Origin: Porphyra umbilicalis
Lineage: Eukaryota > Rhodophyta > Bangiophyceae > Bangiales > Bangiaceae
Assembly (NCBI GenBank): GCA_002049455.2
Contig: KV918888.1
Span: 62,001-126,000 of the forward strand
Direction of reading: 5' to 3'
Length of the DNA: 64,000 bases
The translations under genes and the position numbers were made by a program. Below the pieces are notes generated by a model, which was not told where the DNA came from, ran no database searches, and saw only the letters and a list, made by a program, of their open reading frames with translations. Shown in pieces: positions 9,873 to 20,399 of the stretch (position 1 is its first letter; the number at the start of each line of letters is the position of its first letter).

Positions 9873-11640
9873 CCTCCCTCCCTCCCCCCCGGGTCGGAGA
9901 GTTCGCGCGCTTTTGCGCACAACCATTGTTTTTTGGTACATGCGAGGGCACTCTCTGTACTGATTCTTACTCACTTCTGGACATTCCGGATTTTCTTTTT
10001 CGTCTGCAGCTCATCGATTAAATACACAACGTCACATGGCATACGCGGGCTCCTCTCCTCTTTTGTAGTAACCACAAAAAAAAACCCGACGGCTTCAAAG
10101 GGGGTTTGGGGGCGGTGTCGCTGCTAGCGGCGCGCTGCGGCCGCCGATGTACACGGCCAGGGAGTCGGCGGCCACGGCGGCTGCAGCGGAGGCGGTGCCC
10201 ACGGCAGTGGCCGCGACGGCCGCAACGGCGGCGACCGTGAGCATCGTGGCCATGGCGGCAGCGACGGAGGCGGGAGAGTGGGGGTAAGTGACGACCGGCT
10301 TGCAGGCGGCAGGGACGGGGTTGTAGGGGTGAGGGGCGGCGCAGACGTGGAGCGACTGTGTAGGCGCGCTGGTTGGGATGGATGGGCATGGGCACCTCCC
10401 CGCGCGGGGAGGTGCCCACTGACGGCGCGCCCTACGCCACCGCCCTTGCACAGCAGTTGACCACCCAGAGCGGCGGCCGCCCGTCGAGCGTGCAGCTGAC
10501 GACCGCCCGTCGGGCGTGCAGCCGACAACGCCGCCGCGGCGGTGCCGTCTGCCCACATCGTCCGCGCCGCTCGCGCACGGCAGTGCGGGCGGGCAGCCGT
10601 TGCCTGCCGCCGCTACCACCCGGCCACGCTGCCGCTCTGCTCCGCCGCCGCCCTGTCGTGCCGCTACCGCGCCTGCTCCACCACCCGCAACGCGGTTGCA
10701 CGTGCGCAGGGCACCCCGCAGGCCACAGTGCCCCCCCCCCCCGACACCTCCACGCTCCCTCCAAAAAAAAAAACGTCGGCGCAACGACCGACAAGGGGCG
10801 CACACGAGCCAAACGGCCGGCGGCAGCACGCGCCCACCGGCCGCGCGCCCGAGCCGGCGCGGACGACGCGGCCACCCCCCCCAAACACCGCGGCCGCCGA
10901 CCGCGGCACCGCCGCGTCCCCGCCACTGCCATCGGCGACGCGCCGTCGCGCCGCCAGCCAGCCACTGGGCACCCGCACCGCCCGCCTCGCTGCCGGGGCG
11001 CCCCGCACGCAGGTCGGTGGTGAACGGCGCCGTGGCCGCCACGGCGGGGTTCGGACCCCCCGCGGACGGGCGGGCTGGCGGGCGGGCGGGCGGGCGGGCG
11101 AGCGGGCGGCGCAACGGGGGGGCCGCCGGCCGCGCGGACGCGCGGTCGGCCCGTGGCGAGCAATCCCCGCCGGCCGCAGGCAGCGCCGTTGGTGGCAGCC
11201 CGCCGGCAAAAGGGGGAAGGGGGGGGGGAGGGGGGCGGGACGAGCGTGTGGAGGCGCGGCGAGGCGTCGCCGCGGCGTCGCCTCTGCGCCCAGTCATTGG
11301 GGCGTGGCCAAAGCCCCCGCGCCCCCACGCGCCGGCATCGCGCCGTGTGCCGGGACGCGGCGGCGCCCCGCGCGGTCGCGCCCAACGGCGGCGCGACGGC
11401 GGCGCGCGGCAGAGCCGGGGGGGTGCCGCCGCGGCTGGCGCGCACGGGCGGATGGCGACGCGGCGGCCGCCGCCGCGCGTGGGATGTCCGCGCCGCCGAC
11501 GCCCGCCGGCAACACGGACGGCGGTCGCGCGGGCGGGCGTGGCAGCAGCGGCAGCCGGCAAGACGCTCGCTACACGCGGTGGGCGCACTTGCGTCGACGC
11601 AGTCCGACGCGTCGGACCGTGGTCTAAAGGCCAGGGAAAG
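9873..11640. other. G+C-simple sequence, no gene supported
   Basis: From about 10100 this is G+C-rich simple sequence with long stop-free frames on both strands, an expected consequence of composition. It contains (GGGC)n at about 11075-11106, a 12-bp palindrome CCCCGCGCGGGG near 10398, and short A-tracts at 10077 and 10761. At 11624-11640 lies TCTAAAGGCCAGGGAAA, an isolated inverted end of the CCCTGGCC element family. Confidence 0.5.
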
Positions 11641-11689
11641 AGAGCCTTAATGTTGCAGCTGGAGGGGGATCTATTGATTTTGCATTTCG

Positions 11690-11775
11690 GACGGTCTAAA
11701 ACTGTCCAAAATGGTTTTGGACAGCCGTGAGGCCATAGGACAGTTTTGGACTGTCCGAAACTGTCCATAACGTCC
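11690..11775. repeat. Stacked palindromes built from CTGTCCAAAA
   Basis: CTGTCCAAAATGGTTTTGGA (continuing CAG) at 11704-11726 and GGACAGTTTTGGACTGTCCG (continuing AAACTGTCC) at 11738-11766 are near-perfect hairpins sharing the same half-sites. They lie directly against the small TIR element at 11780. Confidence 0.75.
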
Positions 11776-11779
11776 TATA

Positions 11780-11902
11780 TATTGTCGTTCCGCCAAAAAG
11801 TGGAGAGTCCAGGCCTGTCAAAGAGCAGCTTTTTCGCGTTTGATTGGCCCAAACGTCGATCCGCCTGTCTGGGACTGTCCAGCTTTTGGCGCAACGACCA
11901 TA
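11780..11902. mobile_element. 123-bp MITE with GTCGTTSCGCCAAAA ends
   Basis: Left end TATTGTCGTTCCGCCAAAAA and right end CTTTTGGCGCAACGACCATA are imperfect inverse complements. The same left end recurs at 49789. The internal GCGTTTGATTGGCCCAAACG also appears, inverted, in the spacer at 51775-51830. Too short to code. Confidence 0.75.
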
Positions 11903-12463
11903 ACAGCCCTACTGAACCGACAAGTCGCATTCCAGTTCCATTCCATCGTTCGGTTGGGCAACGAGCGCAGAGTCCAGATCGGACCCCGCACGAGGGTGGG
12001 CGGCCCGGTTTTTGCCGCGGTGCGTCGCCGGGCAGCCATTCATACCCCCGCTGGCGCACTGGGCCTCGTCGCGTAGACAACTTTTGCAGCTCTCGACGGA
12101 TTCTCCGTCGTGCCTGCGCCAACGCAGCCAAACGAGCGCGCTGCGCGCGGCGGGACCTTGACAGCCCACCGCACGGGTCGTGTTGGTGAGACTTTCCGCC
12201 GCAGAGTGTCTTCAGCGGCTCGCGTGGCAGACTGGGTGGCAGGTACAGCAGGGACGTGGCGCAGACATGAGCGGACAGCTGGTGGTACAGTAGGGCCGCC
12301 GTGCCAAAGGCTGTGCACTGTACAATGCCGAACGACAGCTTTGCTCGTATCCGATGGGTCGTTGATCACTGCCCACGAGACAGATCGACCACGCCGTGCG
12401 CCGTTGCCGCTTGTCCCCCTCCACCACCCAGTCTGCTCCTGCTTCTGTCTTCCTTCCTTGGAG

Positions 12464-13903
12464 ATGCTCACGCCGACCAACAAGCCCGGCCGCCGGTGCG
12501 GCGCTCGGCGCAGACGGCATGCCACCGCTGACGCCGCCGTCTTTGTCGCTGCCATCCTTGCAGCCGTGGGGGCGGTCCTTGCCAGGGCGAGGGCGCAGTT
12601 CCCTGGGTTGCATCCAACGTTGTCCCCACAAGAACCGCGACAAGCAGGGTCCTCTCCCGAGCGCCCAACGATCAACAATGTGCCCGCCGAGTACCATTTG
12701 ATGACCGTCGGCGCCACCGCAGCGGGCTGTCCCCGGGTCGTGAACATTTCCTACTCTGACCGCCCCGCCCCCGACCAGCCCCCCCCATGGAACGCCGCCA
12801 CGAAGATGGCCATGCCGGTGGTCGGGAAGGATTGTTCGACTCGCGTGTGGTACGTTGCCCCAGGCGCGTTGGGGAGCCCCTACAAGTTGGAGAGCAAGCC
12901 TCCGTTGAACACCCGCATCACGATGTCGAAATCACTTCAAGATGTCATGCGGATCATGTTTAGAGCCTCGGCCGGCTTCTTTCCGTTGCTCGGATGGACG
13001 GACGGGCCGTCGGAGGGCTTGCCGGCCGAGTGCCGCGAGTGGCTGCTGCCGACGTGGACTTTTTGGGCGTTTTTCACCGCTGGCTTGAATCCGATGCCGT
13101 TGCAGCTGTTGTCCATCTCTTATGGCACATTGCCGGCGGGCGCCAAGGGGGCGCTGCTCTCAACCCGCACAGGCAACCTTTGCGCGTATGCCGAGGCCGG
13201 CGCCGCGTCATCAACGCCGCCGCCGGTCTCCCGCGGCGAGGCCGAACGCATGTGGACGCCGCTGCCCACTGCCGCGGGGACGGGCAACGAGGGATCCTTG
13301 TCATGGCCCGTACGGCGGCGAGTGACCCTTGGGATTGGCATAGGATCGTCGCTAGTCGCGGCACTCGCTGTGGCGGCGGGTGTAGCGGTTGTCCGGCGGC
13401 GGCTGGCAGCCGCCGTCGCGGCACGCAACACCTCGGATGGAGACGGCGTGGACAGGAGCGACTCTCCCCTCCCCGTGGGAGGCTACGGCGCGGACGTAGG
13501 CGTCAGCTGCCTCGTCCACGCGGGCAGCGTCGACGGCAGCGACGGCGACGTCCGGCCCGCCGCCATTGGCACTCGTTCCCATAGCGGCAGGGGGGGGGTG
13601 CGGGAGGTGGGCACCGACGCAACGGGCGGCGGTGCGGCCCTTGGCGCTGCTGTTACCGTGGCGGACGAGCGGGTGCTTGACAGCAGCATGGTCGGCAGCA
13701 TCGGCGACGACTTGACCGTCGACGGCTTGTTCTACACGTATCCGCCAAGAGCCGTCCCCGCCGACAGTAGACCCAGTGACATCACTCAGAGCATTGGGAG
13801 CTCAGAGGGTAGCGCATGCGTCTCGTCCTTGTCGGACCACATGGACGTAGACGGTCTGGTGCGCGCGGCGTTGCAGCTGCCGCCGCCGCCGCCATCACCT
13901 TGA
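12464..13903 (+). CDS. Single-pass membrane protein with signal anchor, unknown family
   Basis: Encodes 479 aa from an ATG in context GGAGATGC; the frame is open further upstream, but this ATG places a hydrophobic signal-like segment at residues 23-41 after a basic stretch. A second hydrophobic helix at about 287-310 is followed by RRRLAAAV, giving a predicted ectodomain of about 245 residues and a Ser/Asp/Gly-rich cytoplasmic tail of about 165 residues that ends in a short proline run. The ectodomain has Cys near 79, 124, 190 and 240, spaced as two possible disulphides, and an NIS sequon near residue 94. The topology fits a type I surface protein. I do not recognise a domain. Codon use and lack of simple repeats make it a believable gene. 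Neighbours are transposon-rich on both sides. Confidence 0.65.
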   Translation: MLTPTNKPGRRCGARRRRHATADAAVFVAAILAAVGAVLARARAQFPGLHPTLSPQEPRQAGSSPERPTINNVPAEYHLMTVGATAAGCPRVVNISYSDRPAPDQPPPWNAATKMAMPVVGKDCSTRVWYVAPGALGSPYKLESKPPLNTRITMSKSLQDVMRIMFRASAGFFPLLGWTDGPSEGLPAECREWLLPTWTFWAFFTAGLNPMPLQLLSISYGTLPAGAKGALLSTRTGNLCAYAEAGAASSTPPPVSRGEAERMWTPLPTAAGTGNEGSLSWPVRRRVTLGIGIGSSLVAALAVAAGVAVVRRRLAAAVAARNTSDGDGVDRSDSPLPVGGYGADVGVSCLVHAGSVDGSDGDVRPAAIGTRSHSGRGGVREVGTDATGGGAALGAAVTVADERVLDSSMVGSIGDDLTVDGLFYTYPPRAVPADSRPSDITQSIGSSEGSACVSSLSDHMDVDGLVRAALQLPPPPPSP

Positions 13904-14279
13904 CGAGCGGTCAGAGGTGGAGGTAGTGGACGAGCAGGAGGGGGGTGAGGGAGGTTGGGTGGAGGCGCGGGGGGGAGTGAGGTAGGACGGCCGCCAGGTA
14001 GACTGGAGGGGAAAGAGAGATTGGGGCAGCGGGGTAGCACTCTCCACGCACGACGCCAGTATCGGCGGCGGTCGGCTGCGACGCCGGTCCCGGCTGCAGC
14101 GAATTCGAACGAGCGGTTGGCGTGGCGTAGCCGCGACGACGGGGCTCAACCGTGGCCGCCGCACCGGGGGCCTGTGCGTCGACGCCGGCCCTTCCAGGCT
14201 TCCGCCGCCGCCACCACCGCTGCCGTGGTCGTATCTGGGCTGCTACGTCTTCGCGAGCCCGTTGGCGGCGGCACCACGA
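13904..14279. other. 3' flank, purine-rich
   Basis: A G/A-rich stretch at 13915-14020 follows the membrane-protein stop. No gene recognised. Confidence 0.4.
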
Positions 14280-14459
14280 CCCTACAAGGAAAAAACCCGC
14301 GATATCGCGGGTTGTTTGTGGGTGGAAAATCGCGGGTAAGAATCGCGGGTTTTCCCACGATCCAAACCCGCGATCGGCCGGACTTTGATTCGCCCACAAG
14401 CCACCACGTTTGTGAATGCCGGCCAATAGATCGACAGGAGTTGAATATGCACTTACTTA

Positions 14460-15162
14460 TTCCCTGGCCTTTAGGACAGGGTGCTCTCAAAGTGTAGTGA
14501 TGCACACATATACTTAGATCACGGGACTTGCTCTCCGTTTCAGAGGTGGCAGTCTGCATTCGTGTCCTCAGGGATCTGAGAGCGTGTCAGCGTTGGAAGG
14601 GTCGCGATGACGCTAAAAGCGAATAGAGTTAAGTGGCTGAGAAGGACTGTCCTGCCACAGGGGTCACAGGGCGCCTGCCCCCCTACCCCGCCGCCCCGAG
14701 TTGCGCGCGGCGACCGCGCGCGGCAACTTCCGGGGTTCGACCCGCCCACGATGACCCGCGGGTGATCGTGCCTGCGGGCCAGCTTCTGTAGCGGCGGCTC
14801 GTCGGCAATTTCTGACGCCATCGAGCGGCGCGGTTGGAGGCGCCCCGTCGCGCGGCGGTCGGTCCCACCCGCCTGCCCGTGCGCCGTGTCGGCCGCCCCG
14901 CCCGCCGTGCGCAGGTGCGCTGCGCAGCGGAGTGACGGCCCCTCTGGTGGGTGTCGCGCGACGCCGGCGGGCCGCCGCCGCTGTCGTGGCGGCGGCGGCA
15001 CTCCTTTCCCCGCCCCGCGCGCCCCCCGCCACAGCAACGTGGCTGTATGTGCCCCCGTGCGCGCTCGCAGCCATGGGGTGGGCCGGCATGCCCCGTGTCG
15101 ATGCGTCGCCGAGCGCGCCACCGCCCTGAAGGCCAGGGTATTGCACGCATGTGCCTGGAATT
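14460..15162. mobile_element. CCCTGGCC-family element copy 2, nested
   Basis: Same ends as 2969-3683 (TTCCCTGGCCTTTAGGACAG and CCTGAAGGCCAGGG plus tail to CCTGGAATT) and high identity over the first about 170 bp. Lies wholly inside the 14280-16097 element, so it inserted later. Confidence 0.8.
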
Positions 15163-15479
15163 AGGTAAAAAAATAAAATGGTAATTTTCACGATGTTTGA
15201 ATTCACACTCGCAGTGGATTGTCATCGACTGCTCGGCCGAGCGCCTTCGCACTCGTCTATCGCTACCACACTCAGCGGTAAGCACGAAAGAGAGAATATG
15301 TACACAATAGCCATGTACTCCTTGTATTTTCTGAGCGGACCTAAATACAATCTTACTCCGTGTTGCCAGAGCCCTTGGGTCCCGCAACCCTTTTCAGCGC
15401 GTGTCCCAACATGGGCGTCCCCCCTCCCCGCTACCAGCAGCACTTTCCCCAAGTCTGTCAGCTCCCACTGCCCCCCCCA

Positions 15480-15652
15480 GCCACGGCCGCAACGCGACGG
15501 GCACGTCCACCACTGCCAGCTATGTGGCGATCAACGTGTCGGCCCTCGCGGGCTCTCCTGCCGCCCGCTGGTCGGCGGCGTACGGCAAAATCGCCCGCCC
15601 GCTGTCATTGGCGGACATCCCGGCCGCGTCGGGGCCGACCGCCAGGAGCTGA
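15480..15652 (+). pseudogene. Coding-like fragment, unknown origin
   Basis: A plus frame here reads as mixed-composition protein (ASYVAINVSALAG, then ARWSAAYGKIARPLSLADIP), unlike the Arg/Ala/Pro output of surrounding simple DNA. There is no ATG, and continuation requires a frame change near 15652. It may be a captured host gene fragment inside the composite element. Family not recognised. Confidence 0.25.
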
Positions 15653-16097
15653 CATTGTCGGCCGCGCCCACAGAGGTGGCGATAGTGAGAGGAGTCCACC
15701 CCCAGCCCGATAGCGGTGCGTTGACAGCATCCCCCCCCATCGAGCAGCTCTGGATGTGCTCTTCTTGTCCCCGTCCAACAGAGAGGCGGGTTCTTTCGAG
15801 CCTGCATAACACAGCTCCGGATGATTCTTGGAGGGAGCCAAAGAGCCCAGACAGCTGATGGCCATGGTGTACGCATTGAGAGGCAGACCCCATGGAAAGG
15901 AGTGTGTATCAGTTCCGTGCAACCTGATGTAGTCAGCGGCCCGTGCTCAGGAAGTATAAACACTTCCGCTGGGCACACTCAGATGACCTGCAGTCAAGGG
16001 ATCGGGACGCTCTGCAGTACGGGTGCCTACGGGGGATCGGAAATCCCGCGATTTTCGTGCCATTTTCCGCGATATCGCGGGTATATTTCTTGTAGGG

Positions 16098-16625
16098 CGA
16101 TCCGCCGCGGACTTTTCGCGACGTTGACTTGCGGCGGATGTGAGGCTCCTGCGAGACTAGCGCGGCCAGCTGCATCGCCTGAGCGATACGTGCGGCGCGG
16201 TGGCTTAGGGGGAAGTGAGAGCTCGACGAAGAGAGCGTGTGGTGCGGCGCAAGTATGTCTGCCCAACGCTACGGCTCTGTGCGTGCGGCAGCTGTGGACG
16301 GCGGCTGCGGGGGTTGGTGGGATGGGCGCTGCTTGAGCGATGTGGAGGGAGGGTTGTTGACTAGGGGCTTTTTTTACGGCCATGTATTGGTGTGAGCAGG
16401 GAGGGAGTGGACGAGAGAGGACGCCACTGTGGAGTGGTAGAACCACGGCGTGGGTGGAGGTGGCATTTTTTGTCTTGACTGTCATGCCTTGTTTATCGTA
16501 GCAATGCTCTGGGGCTGTTCTTCGCGCTCTGCGCTCTGTTTGGCGATGAAGAGCCAACGAACGGGTTGGAGCAAGTAAAAGAACTCTCTCTCCCACCGCC
16601 GTCACCCCGTTTTTACTGCACTTCT
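16098..16625. other. Intergenic, 3' flank of small secreted gene
   Basis: No gene recognised. Open frames are short; T-rich TTTTTTTACGG near 16368. Confidence 0.4.
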
Positions 16626-17114
16626 TCACGTGGTCAGCGTCCCATCGCGGGCGCGGTGTTGGGATCCGGGTATGAGCTCCTTCAATCTCAAGCCACACCT
16701 CGCCAAGAAGATGTTCCACCGTTTCAGCTCGTGCACGGGGCGGTCCATCAACACACGTGACAAATCGTACGCAAAAGCGCAGGTGTTCGTGCAATTCGCG
16801 CAGTAATGCAGCTTGCGCACAACCCCAATCTTGGGCGCCGCCGTCGTGCATAGCGCAGCGAGTTTGGTGCACGCGCTCATGGCGTCGGCCCAATCTGCGG
16901 CGGTGTAGACGGGCTTGTCTTCGCGCATCATTGACGCCCGTGCGACACCTTGGTTGGCCGTTGCGTCGGACCCGGCGGCAGCCATCGGCTGTGTGACCGA
17001 CGCTGTGACGGAGAGAGCCCCCATGGCTGCAGTGGGGCGGGTGGCGAACAGAATAGCAGCGGCCACAAAGGAGGCCGCGACGAGGAAGAGAGTGGATCCC
17101 ATGCGCAGCGTCAT
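16626..17114 (-). CDS. Small secreted or lumenal Cys-containing protein
   Basis: Encodes 162 aa from the ATG at 17114 (MTLRMGSTLF); a second in-frame ATG at 17102 is also possible. Residues about 6-35 form a strongly hydrophobic signal peptide with an Ala-x-Ala-like exit (TRPTAAMGA). The mature part has six Cys, including CxxxxxxC (CTKLAALC) and CANCTNTC, suggesting disulphides and export. No known domain recognised. Codon choice is balanced and there are no simple repeats, which favours a real gene. It stands alone between transposon-rich blocks. Confidence 0.55.
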   Translation of the reverse strand: MTLRMGSTLFLVAASFVAAAILFATRPTAAMGALSVTASVTQPMAAAGSDATANQGVARASMMREDKPVYTAADWADAMSACTKLAALCTTAAPKIGVVRKLHYCANCTNTCAFAYDLSRVLMDRPVHELKRWNIFLARCGLRLKELIPGSQHRARDGTLTT

Positions 17115-18056
17115 GTCGGAGGGAGAACGATGGAAAGCCGGGGGGCAATGGCAGGCGCACAGTGCCAGCCGTACGAAGCAGGTGAGCTGATACGGCTGGT
17201 GGGGGTGAGGAGGGTGAGGCTGCGCATGGTGGGTCGTTCGGCCTGGGGAACGGGCCAGGTCGTCCTCTCCATTGCTGCCCTCTACACCTCTTGTACCTAC
17301 CGGCTGCAACGTCGCCCGTGGTCGCTCGCATTAGAGCCGACCGTGGCCCCGTACCTCAATGAAGCGTGTAGCTAGGGCCGTTGGGGCCACCAGCTCGCAT
17401 GCCTCCATTGAGGGGGGGCATAGCATGCTGCCGTCACTGAAAAGGACGGACCCGTCAAAGGGGCTCCAACGTGCCCCGCTGCGTTCCCAGCACCGTCCGT
17501 ATCAACAGAGACAGGTGGAAAAAACACTGGGAGAGAGGAGCTTGTGGCTACCGCCTGTGAGCTGGGGCGTCCCCGGACGACCCCCCCGCAGGGACCACCT
17601 GCCGAGGCGACAGATGGCACTGAGGCGCGGTGCTCGACCGGCGCCAGGCCGAATGTGCTGTGGGTCACGAGATCTACCTCGATCCGTGGATCAGAGGTCT
17701 GTCGCGCTTTGGGCCGCGGTCACGATCTATCGAGACGCCAGTGATTGGCCGACTCCCTTTCAGACAGCATGTGTCAGAAATCTTTCCAGAGCCTGGGCGC
17801 GACGTCCTTTTTCTGGGGCGCGTTGTGCTTGCCATACGTTGTTGCCGAGGCAGACCGCGGTCCCCGCCTGCGGCGACGGGTTGGCGGACCCGAAAGCGCC
17901 CGCTTAGCACCCGTCCTATCTTAGCACCTCCGCCGGTCGGCGCCCTCTGCGCCGATCAACCCCGCACAGTTGATCTTGAAATCAGGCTGCTTGACCGGTA
18001 TGATCCAGTCGGCCTATGATCGCAACGCGGCGGAGATGATACTGGGAGGTTGCCTA
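17115..18056. other. Intergenic, nothing firm
   Basis: Contains the presumptive promoter of the small secreted gene. Plus frames at 17360-17900 are Arg/Pro-rich without domain signals. Confidence 0.4.
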
Positions 18057-18086
18057 TGGTGCGTGTCCCAAAAATGAGACATGGCG
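18057..18086 (+). mobile_element. Solo end of the TGGTGCGTGTCCC mariner-like family
   Basis: TGGTGCGTGTCCCAAAAATG, then AGACATGGCG, preceded by TA, is identical to the ends of the 628-bp elements at 51147-52458. No partner end was found nearby, so this is a truncated relic. Confidence 0.8.
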
Positions 18087-18724
18087 GGGGGGGAAGGCTG
18101 CAGGCCAAGGACAGACGTGGGGACGGGGGGCGCACGGGTGGGGGAGGAAGGGGAGCGGATGGGAAGGGGGGAGGTGGGTTAGGGGGGCTCAGGGGCTATC
18201 AGATGGACGATCAAATGATGAGTAAGCCTGTGCTAGTACGCAGGGAACTGGGACAGGGTTGTGCTGTGGTGACATAAAGGGCGGGGGATGGGGGGGGCGA
18301 TGGGCAGCCCTGAAAAACTCGCCCAGTACAGTGCGACCACGAAACTCGGGCTCCAGAGCCTCTCTCATGTGCTGAACACACCTCTTCGTCGACCTTGGCC
18401 GAGAAATCGGCCCATACAGCCACTACGGGGCTCCGGGGTGCATCGGAGTGACTCGACATCCGGATCCCTGCGGCGAACACTGGCGGGAGCAACACGCTCC
18501 GCTCGGAAATCACTGGAAGGGCTCTGTGGACGCGGAATTGCACCGAGCGCGGTCAGACGGAAGCCGTACGTCGCGTTTCGTAGGACGTCCGGGTCAGCTG
18601 CCTCAGAATGAGGGTGATGCGTTCAGACCCCCGGAAACGTCGATCTGGTCCGACGCGTGGACAGTATTTTATGGTTTAAGTCCGGCGACGGCGCTCCACG
18701 GGACAATCAAGGCACATTCTGTTC
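18087..18724. other. Intergenic, G-rich then mixed
   Basis: G-rich from 18075 to 18200, then mixed composition. No gene recognised. Confidence 0.4.
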
Positions 18725-20365
18725 GAACTGAAAGCGCGTTCGCGAAAACACCCTGGACTTGCGAAACGACAAAACCGTTTTCACACGACCAAAGATTGAC
18801 AAGAGCGTCACGTGCATCTTCTGAGGGTGCTCTGACAAGAGGCAACGCTGCTCAGACACAATGCCACCTACACCTACGCCACTGTCTCGCCACACCAAAA
18901 CGGCTTCTTCGTCTTTTTTCCACCCCTTTCTCACTCACACCACAGGGCGGCCACCACGGGAGCCCCGTACAATCGCCCTTGCGCAGTCTCCGCCACGCAG
19001 ACCACGCGAGTGGACGGCGGACCAGCGGGGCAACCGCGGGGGGCTTCGACCCCCCCCCCACCCTGTCTCCACGCGCTCCCACGTCCTTTGCGCCAGAGGG
19101 AATCCCCGCATCCCCCGGGTCGGCGTGGCGCTCGGCGCCGGCGCCCGCCGCGCCGCCGTGCCCCCACCGAGCCGCCGTCGGCGTCGCGGCCGCGGGTGCG
19201 CGGCGGCAGCGGCGCGCCGCTTCCGCCGCGTCCTCGCGCACACGCGCGACGCCTCGGCGCGGGAGGCGGCTCGGGGTGCGCCCGAACTCCTCGCCCCCGC
19301 CACTGTCTGACGGGAGACGAGCTCCGCCGCCGTTGGGAGCGGGGACCGGCGCCGTCAGCGCCGCCGCCGACTCCCCGGCCGCGGCTGCCGCTGCCGTCGC
19401 GCCCGCCATCGCCGCGACTTCGACGGGTGGTGGCTGCGCCGGTGGCGGCGGCGGCGGTGGGCTGTGGTCCATGTCCCCACCTTCGCCGCTGCTGCCTCTG
19501 GCGGGCGTGCGCACCGCCGCCGACGCGCCGGCGGGGGACGGCGGCGCGGCGCTCGGCGGCGGGCCACCTGCGGCGGTGGCGGCGGTGCCCAACGGCCGCG
19601 GCCGTGGCGACCGGGACGGGTACGACGGCGGGCCGGCGGCGGCGGCCGGGGACGGCGGTGCGGGGGAGCGGCGGGCCTACAGCGACGGCCGCGAAGACGG
19701 TCTTGGGGGAAGGGGGGCGGGGGGAGACAGCGGCTGCGGCGACGGCCCAGATGCGGCAGCGGCTGGGGCGGTAGCTGAAGGGGATACCCCGTTCAGACTT
19801 AGTGTCAGTGTGATGGCTGACCGTGGGTCGCTGCTGTACGAGGCCAGTGTACGTGACGGGCGCGGCGCACCCCCAGCCGGTTGGCGCGGGTTGGGGAGTT
19901 ACCTGAGGTCGCACTGGCTGCCGCGGCGGTCGATGTTGACGGGCTTGGGGCGCGCGGCGTCAAAATCGGTGCGGGGCGAGAATGACCTGCCCGTCTCTTT
20001 TCTTCCAAAGCTTTCTCGTGTTGCGCTCGTGTGTGCCTTGCTTGTGTGGCCCATCCGTTCTGTTTTTTTTCCAACACGTACTGGAGGTGCTTGCAGGCGG
20101 CGAGCCAAAACGTCGGAGGCGGCATGAATACTGTGCACGCCTGGCCTGGAGGTGCCAGGGTATTCGTCTGCTGGTGGCTGGGGGGGGGAGGCGCGGCGGT
20201 GACGGCGGCGGCGCGGGCGGCGGCGGTGGCGGTGCTTGTTGGCGGTAGCTTGCTTGCCGGAAACGCGCGGCCGCGCCAGGGGGGTCGGTCGCGTGGCCTG
20301 ATCGTCGGGCTGCTTCGTATGCTGTGAACAAGTTCAGGGTATTTCCGCAAACGCGTTTTCAGTTC
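18725..20365. mobile_element. Segment bounded by inverted GAACTGAAAGCG repeats
   Basis: The left boundary reads GAACTGAAAGCGCGTTCGCG then AAAACACCCTGGACTTG; the right boundary is its inverse with about six differences. A third, solo copy lies at 30087-30115. This geometry suggests a 1.64-kb TIR element, but no target duplication is visible. A plus-strand frame of about 559 codons crosses it; its last 120 codons are less repetitive (for example GSYLRSHWLPRRSMLTGLG), yet no family is recognised. Confidence 0.45.
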
Positions 20366-20399
20366 TGCGCGACGCTGCGTACCACTTCTCGTCGCGGTG

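Larger units (their letters stand above)
14280..16097. mobile_element. Composite TIR element with CCCTACAAG ends and 3-bp target duplication
   Basis: The left end CCCTACAAGGAAAAAACCCG continues into the palindrome CCCGCGATATCGCGGG. The right end, read inversely, is CCCTACAAGAAATATACCCG followed by the same palindrome. Outside the ends the trinucleotide CGA is present on both sides, consistent with a 3-bp target duplication. Extra copies of ATCGCGGGT sit just inside each end, like subterminal transposase-binding motifs. The body carries a complete CCCTGGCC-family element (14460-15162) and a short coding-like segment near 15480-15652, but no intact transposase. CACTA-like elements also make 3-bp duplications, but that assignment is tentative. 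Confidence 0.8.

Noticed and set aside
10095-11768. 557-codon minus frame and overlapping plus frames
   Set aside because: Pure low-complexity output, open on both strands, no domain, no balanced-composition segment.
14730-14760. tRNA B-box-like GGGGTTCGACCC inside the CCCTGGCC element, hinting at a SINE
   Set aside because: No A-box at proper spacing and no cloverleaf; the element has terminal inverted repeats instead.
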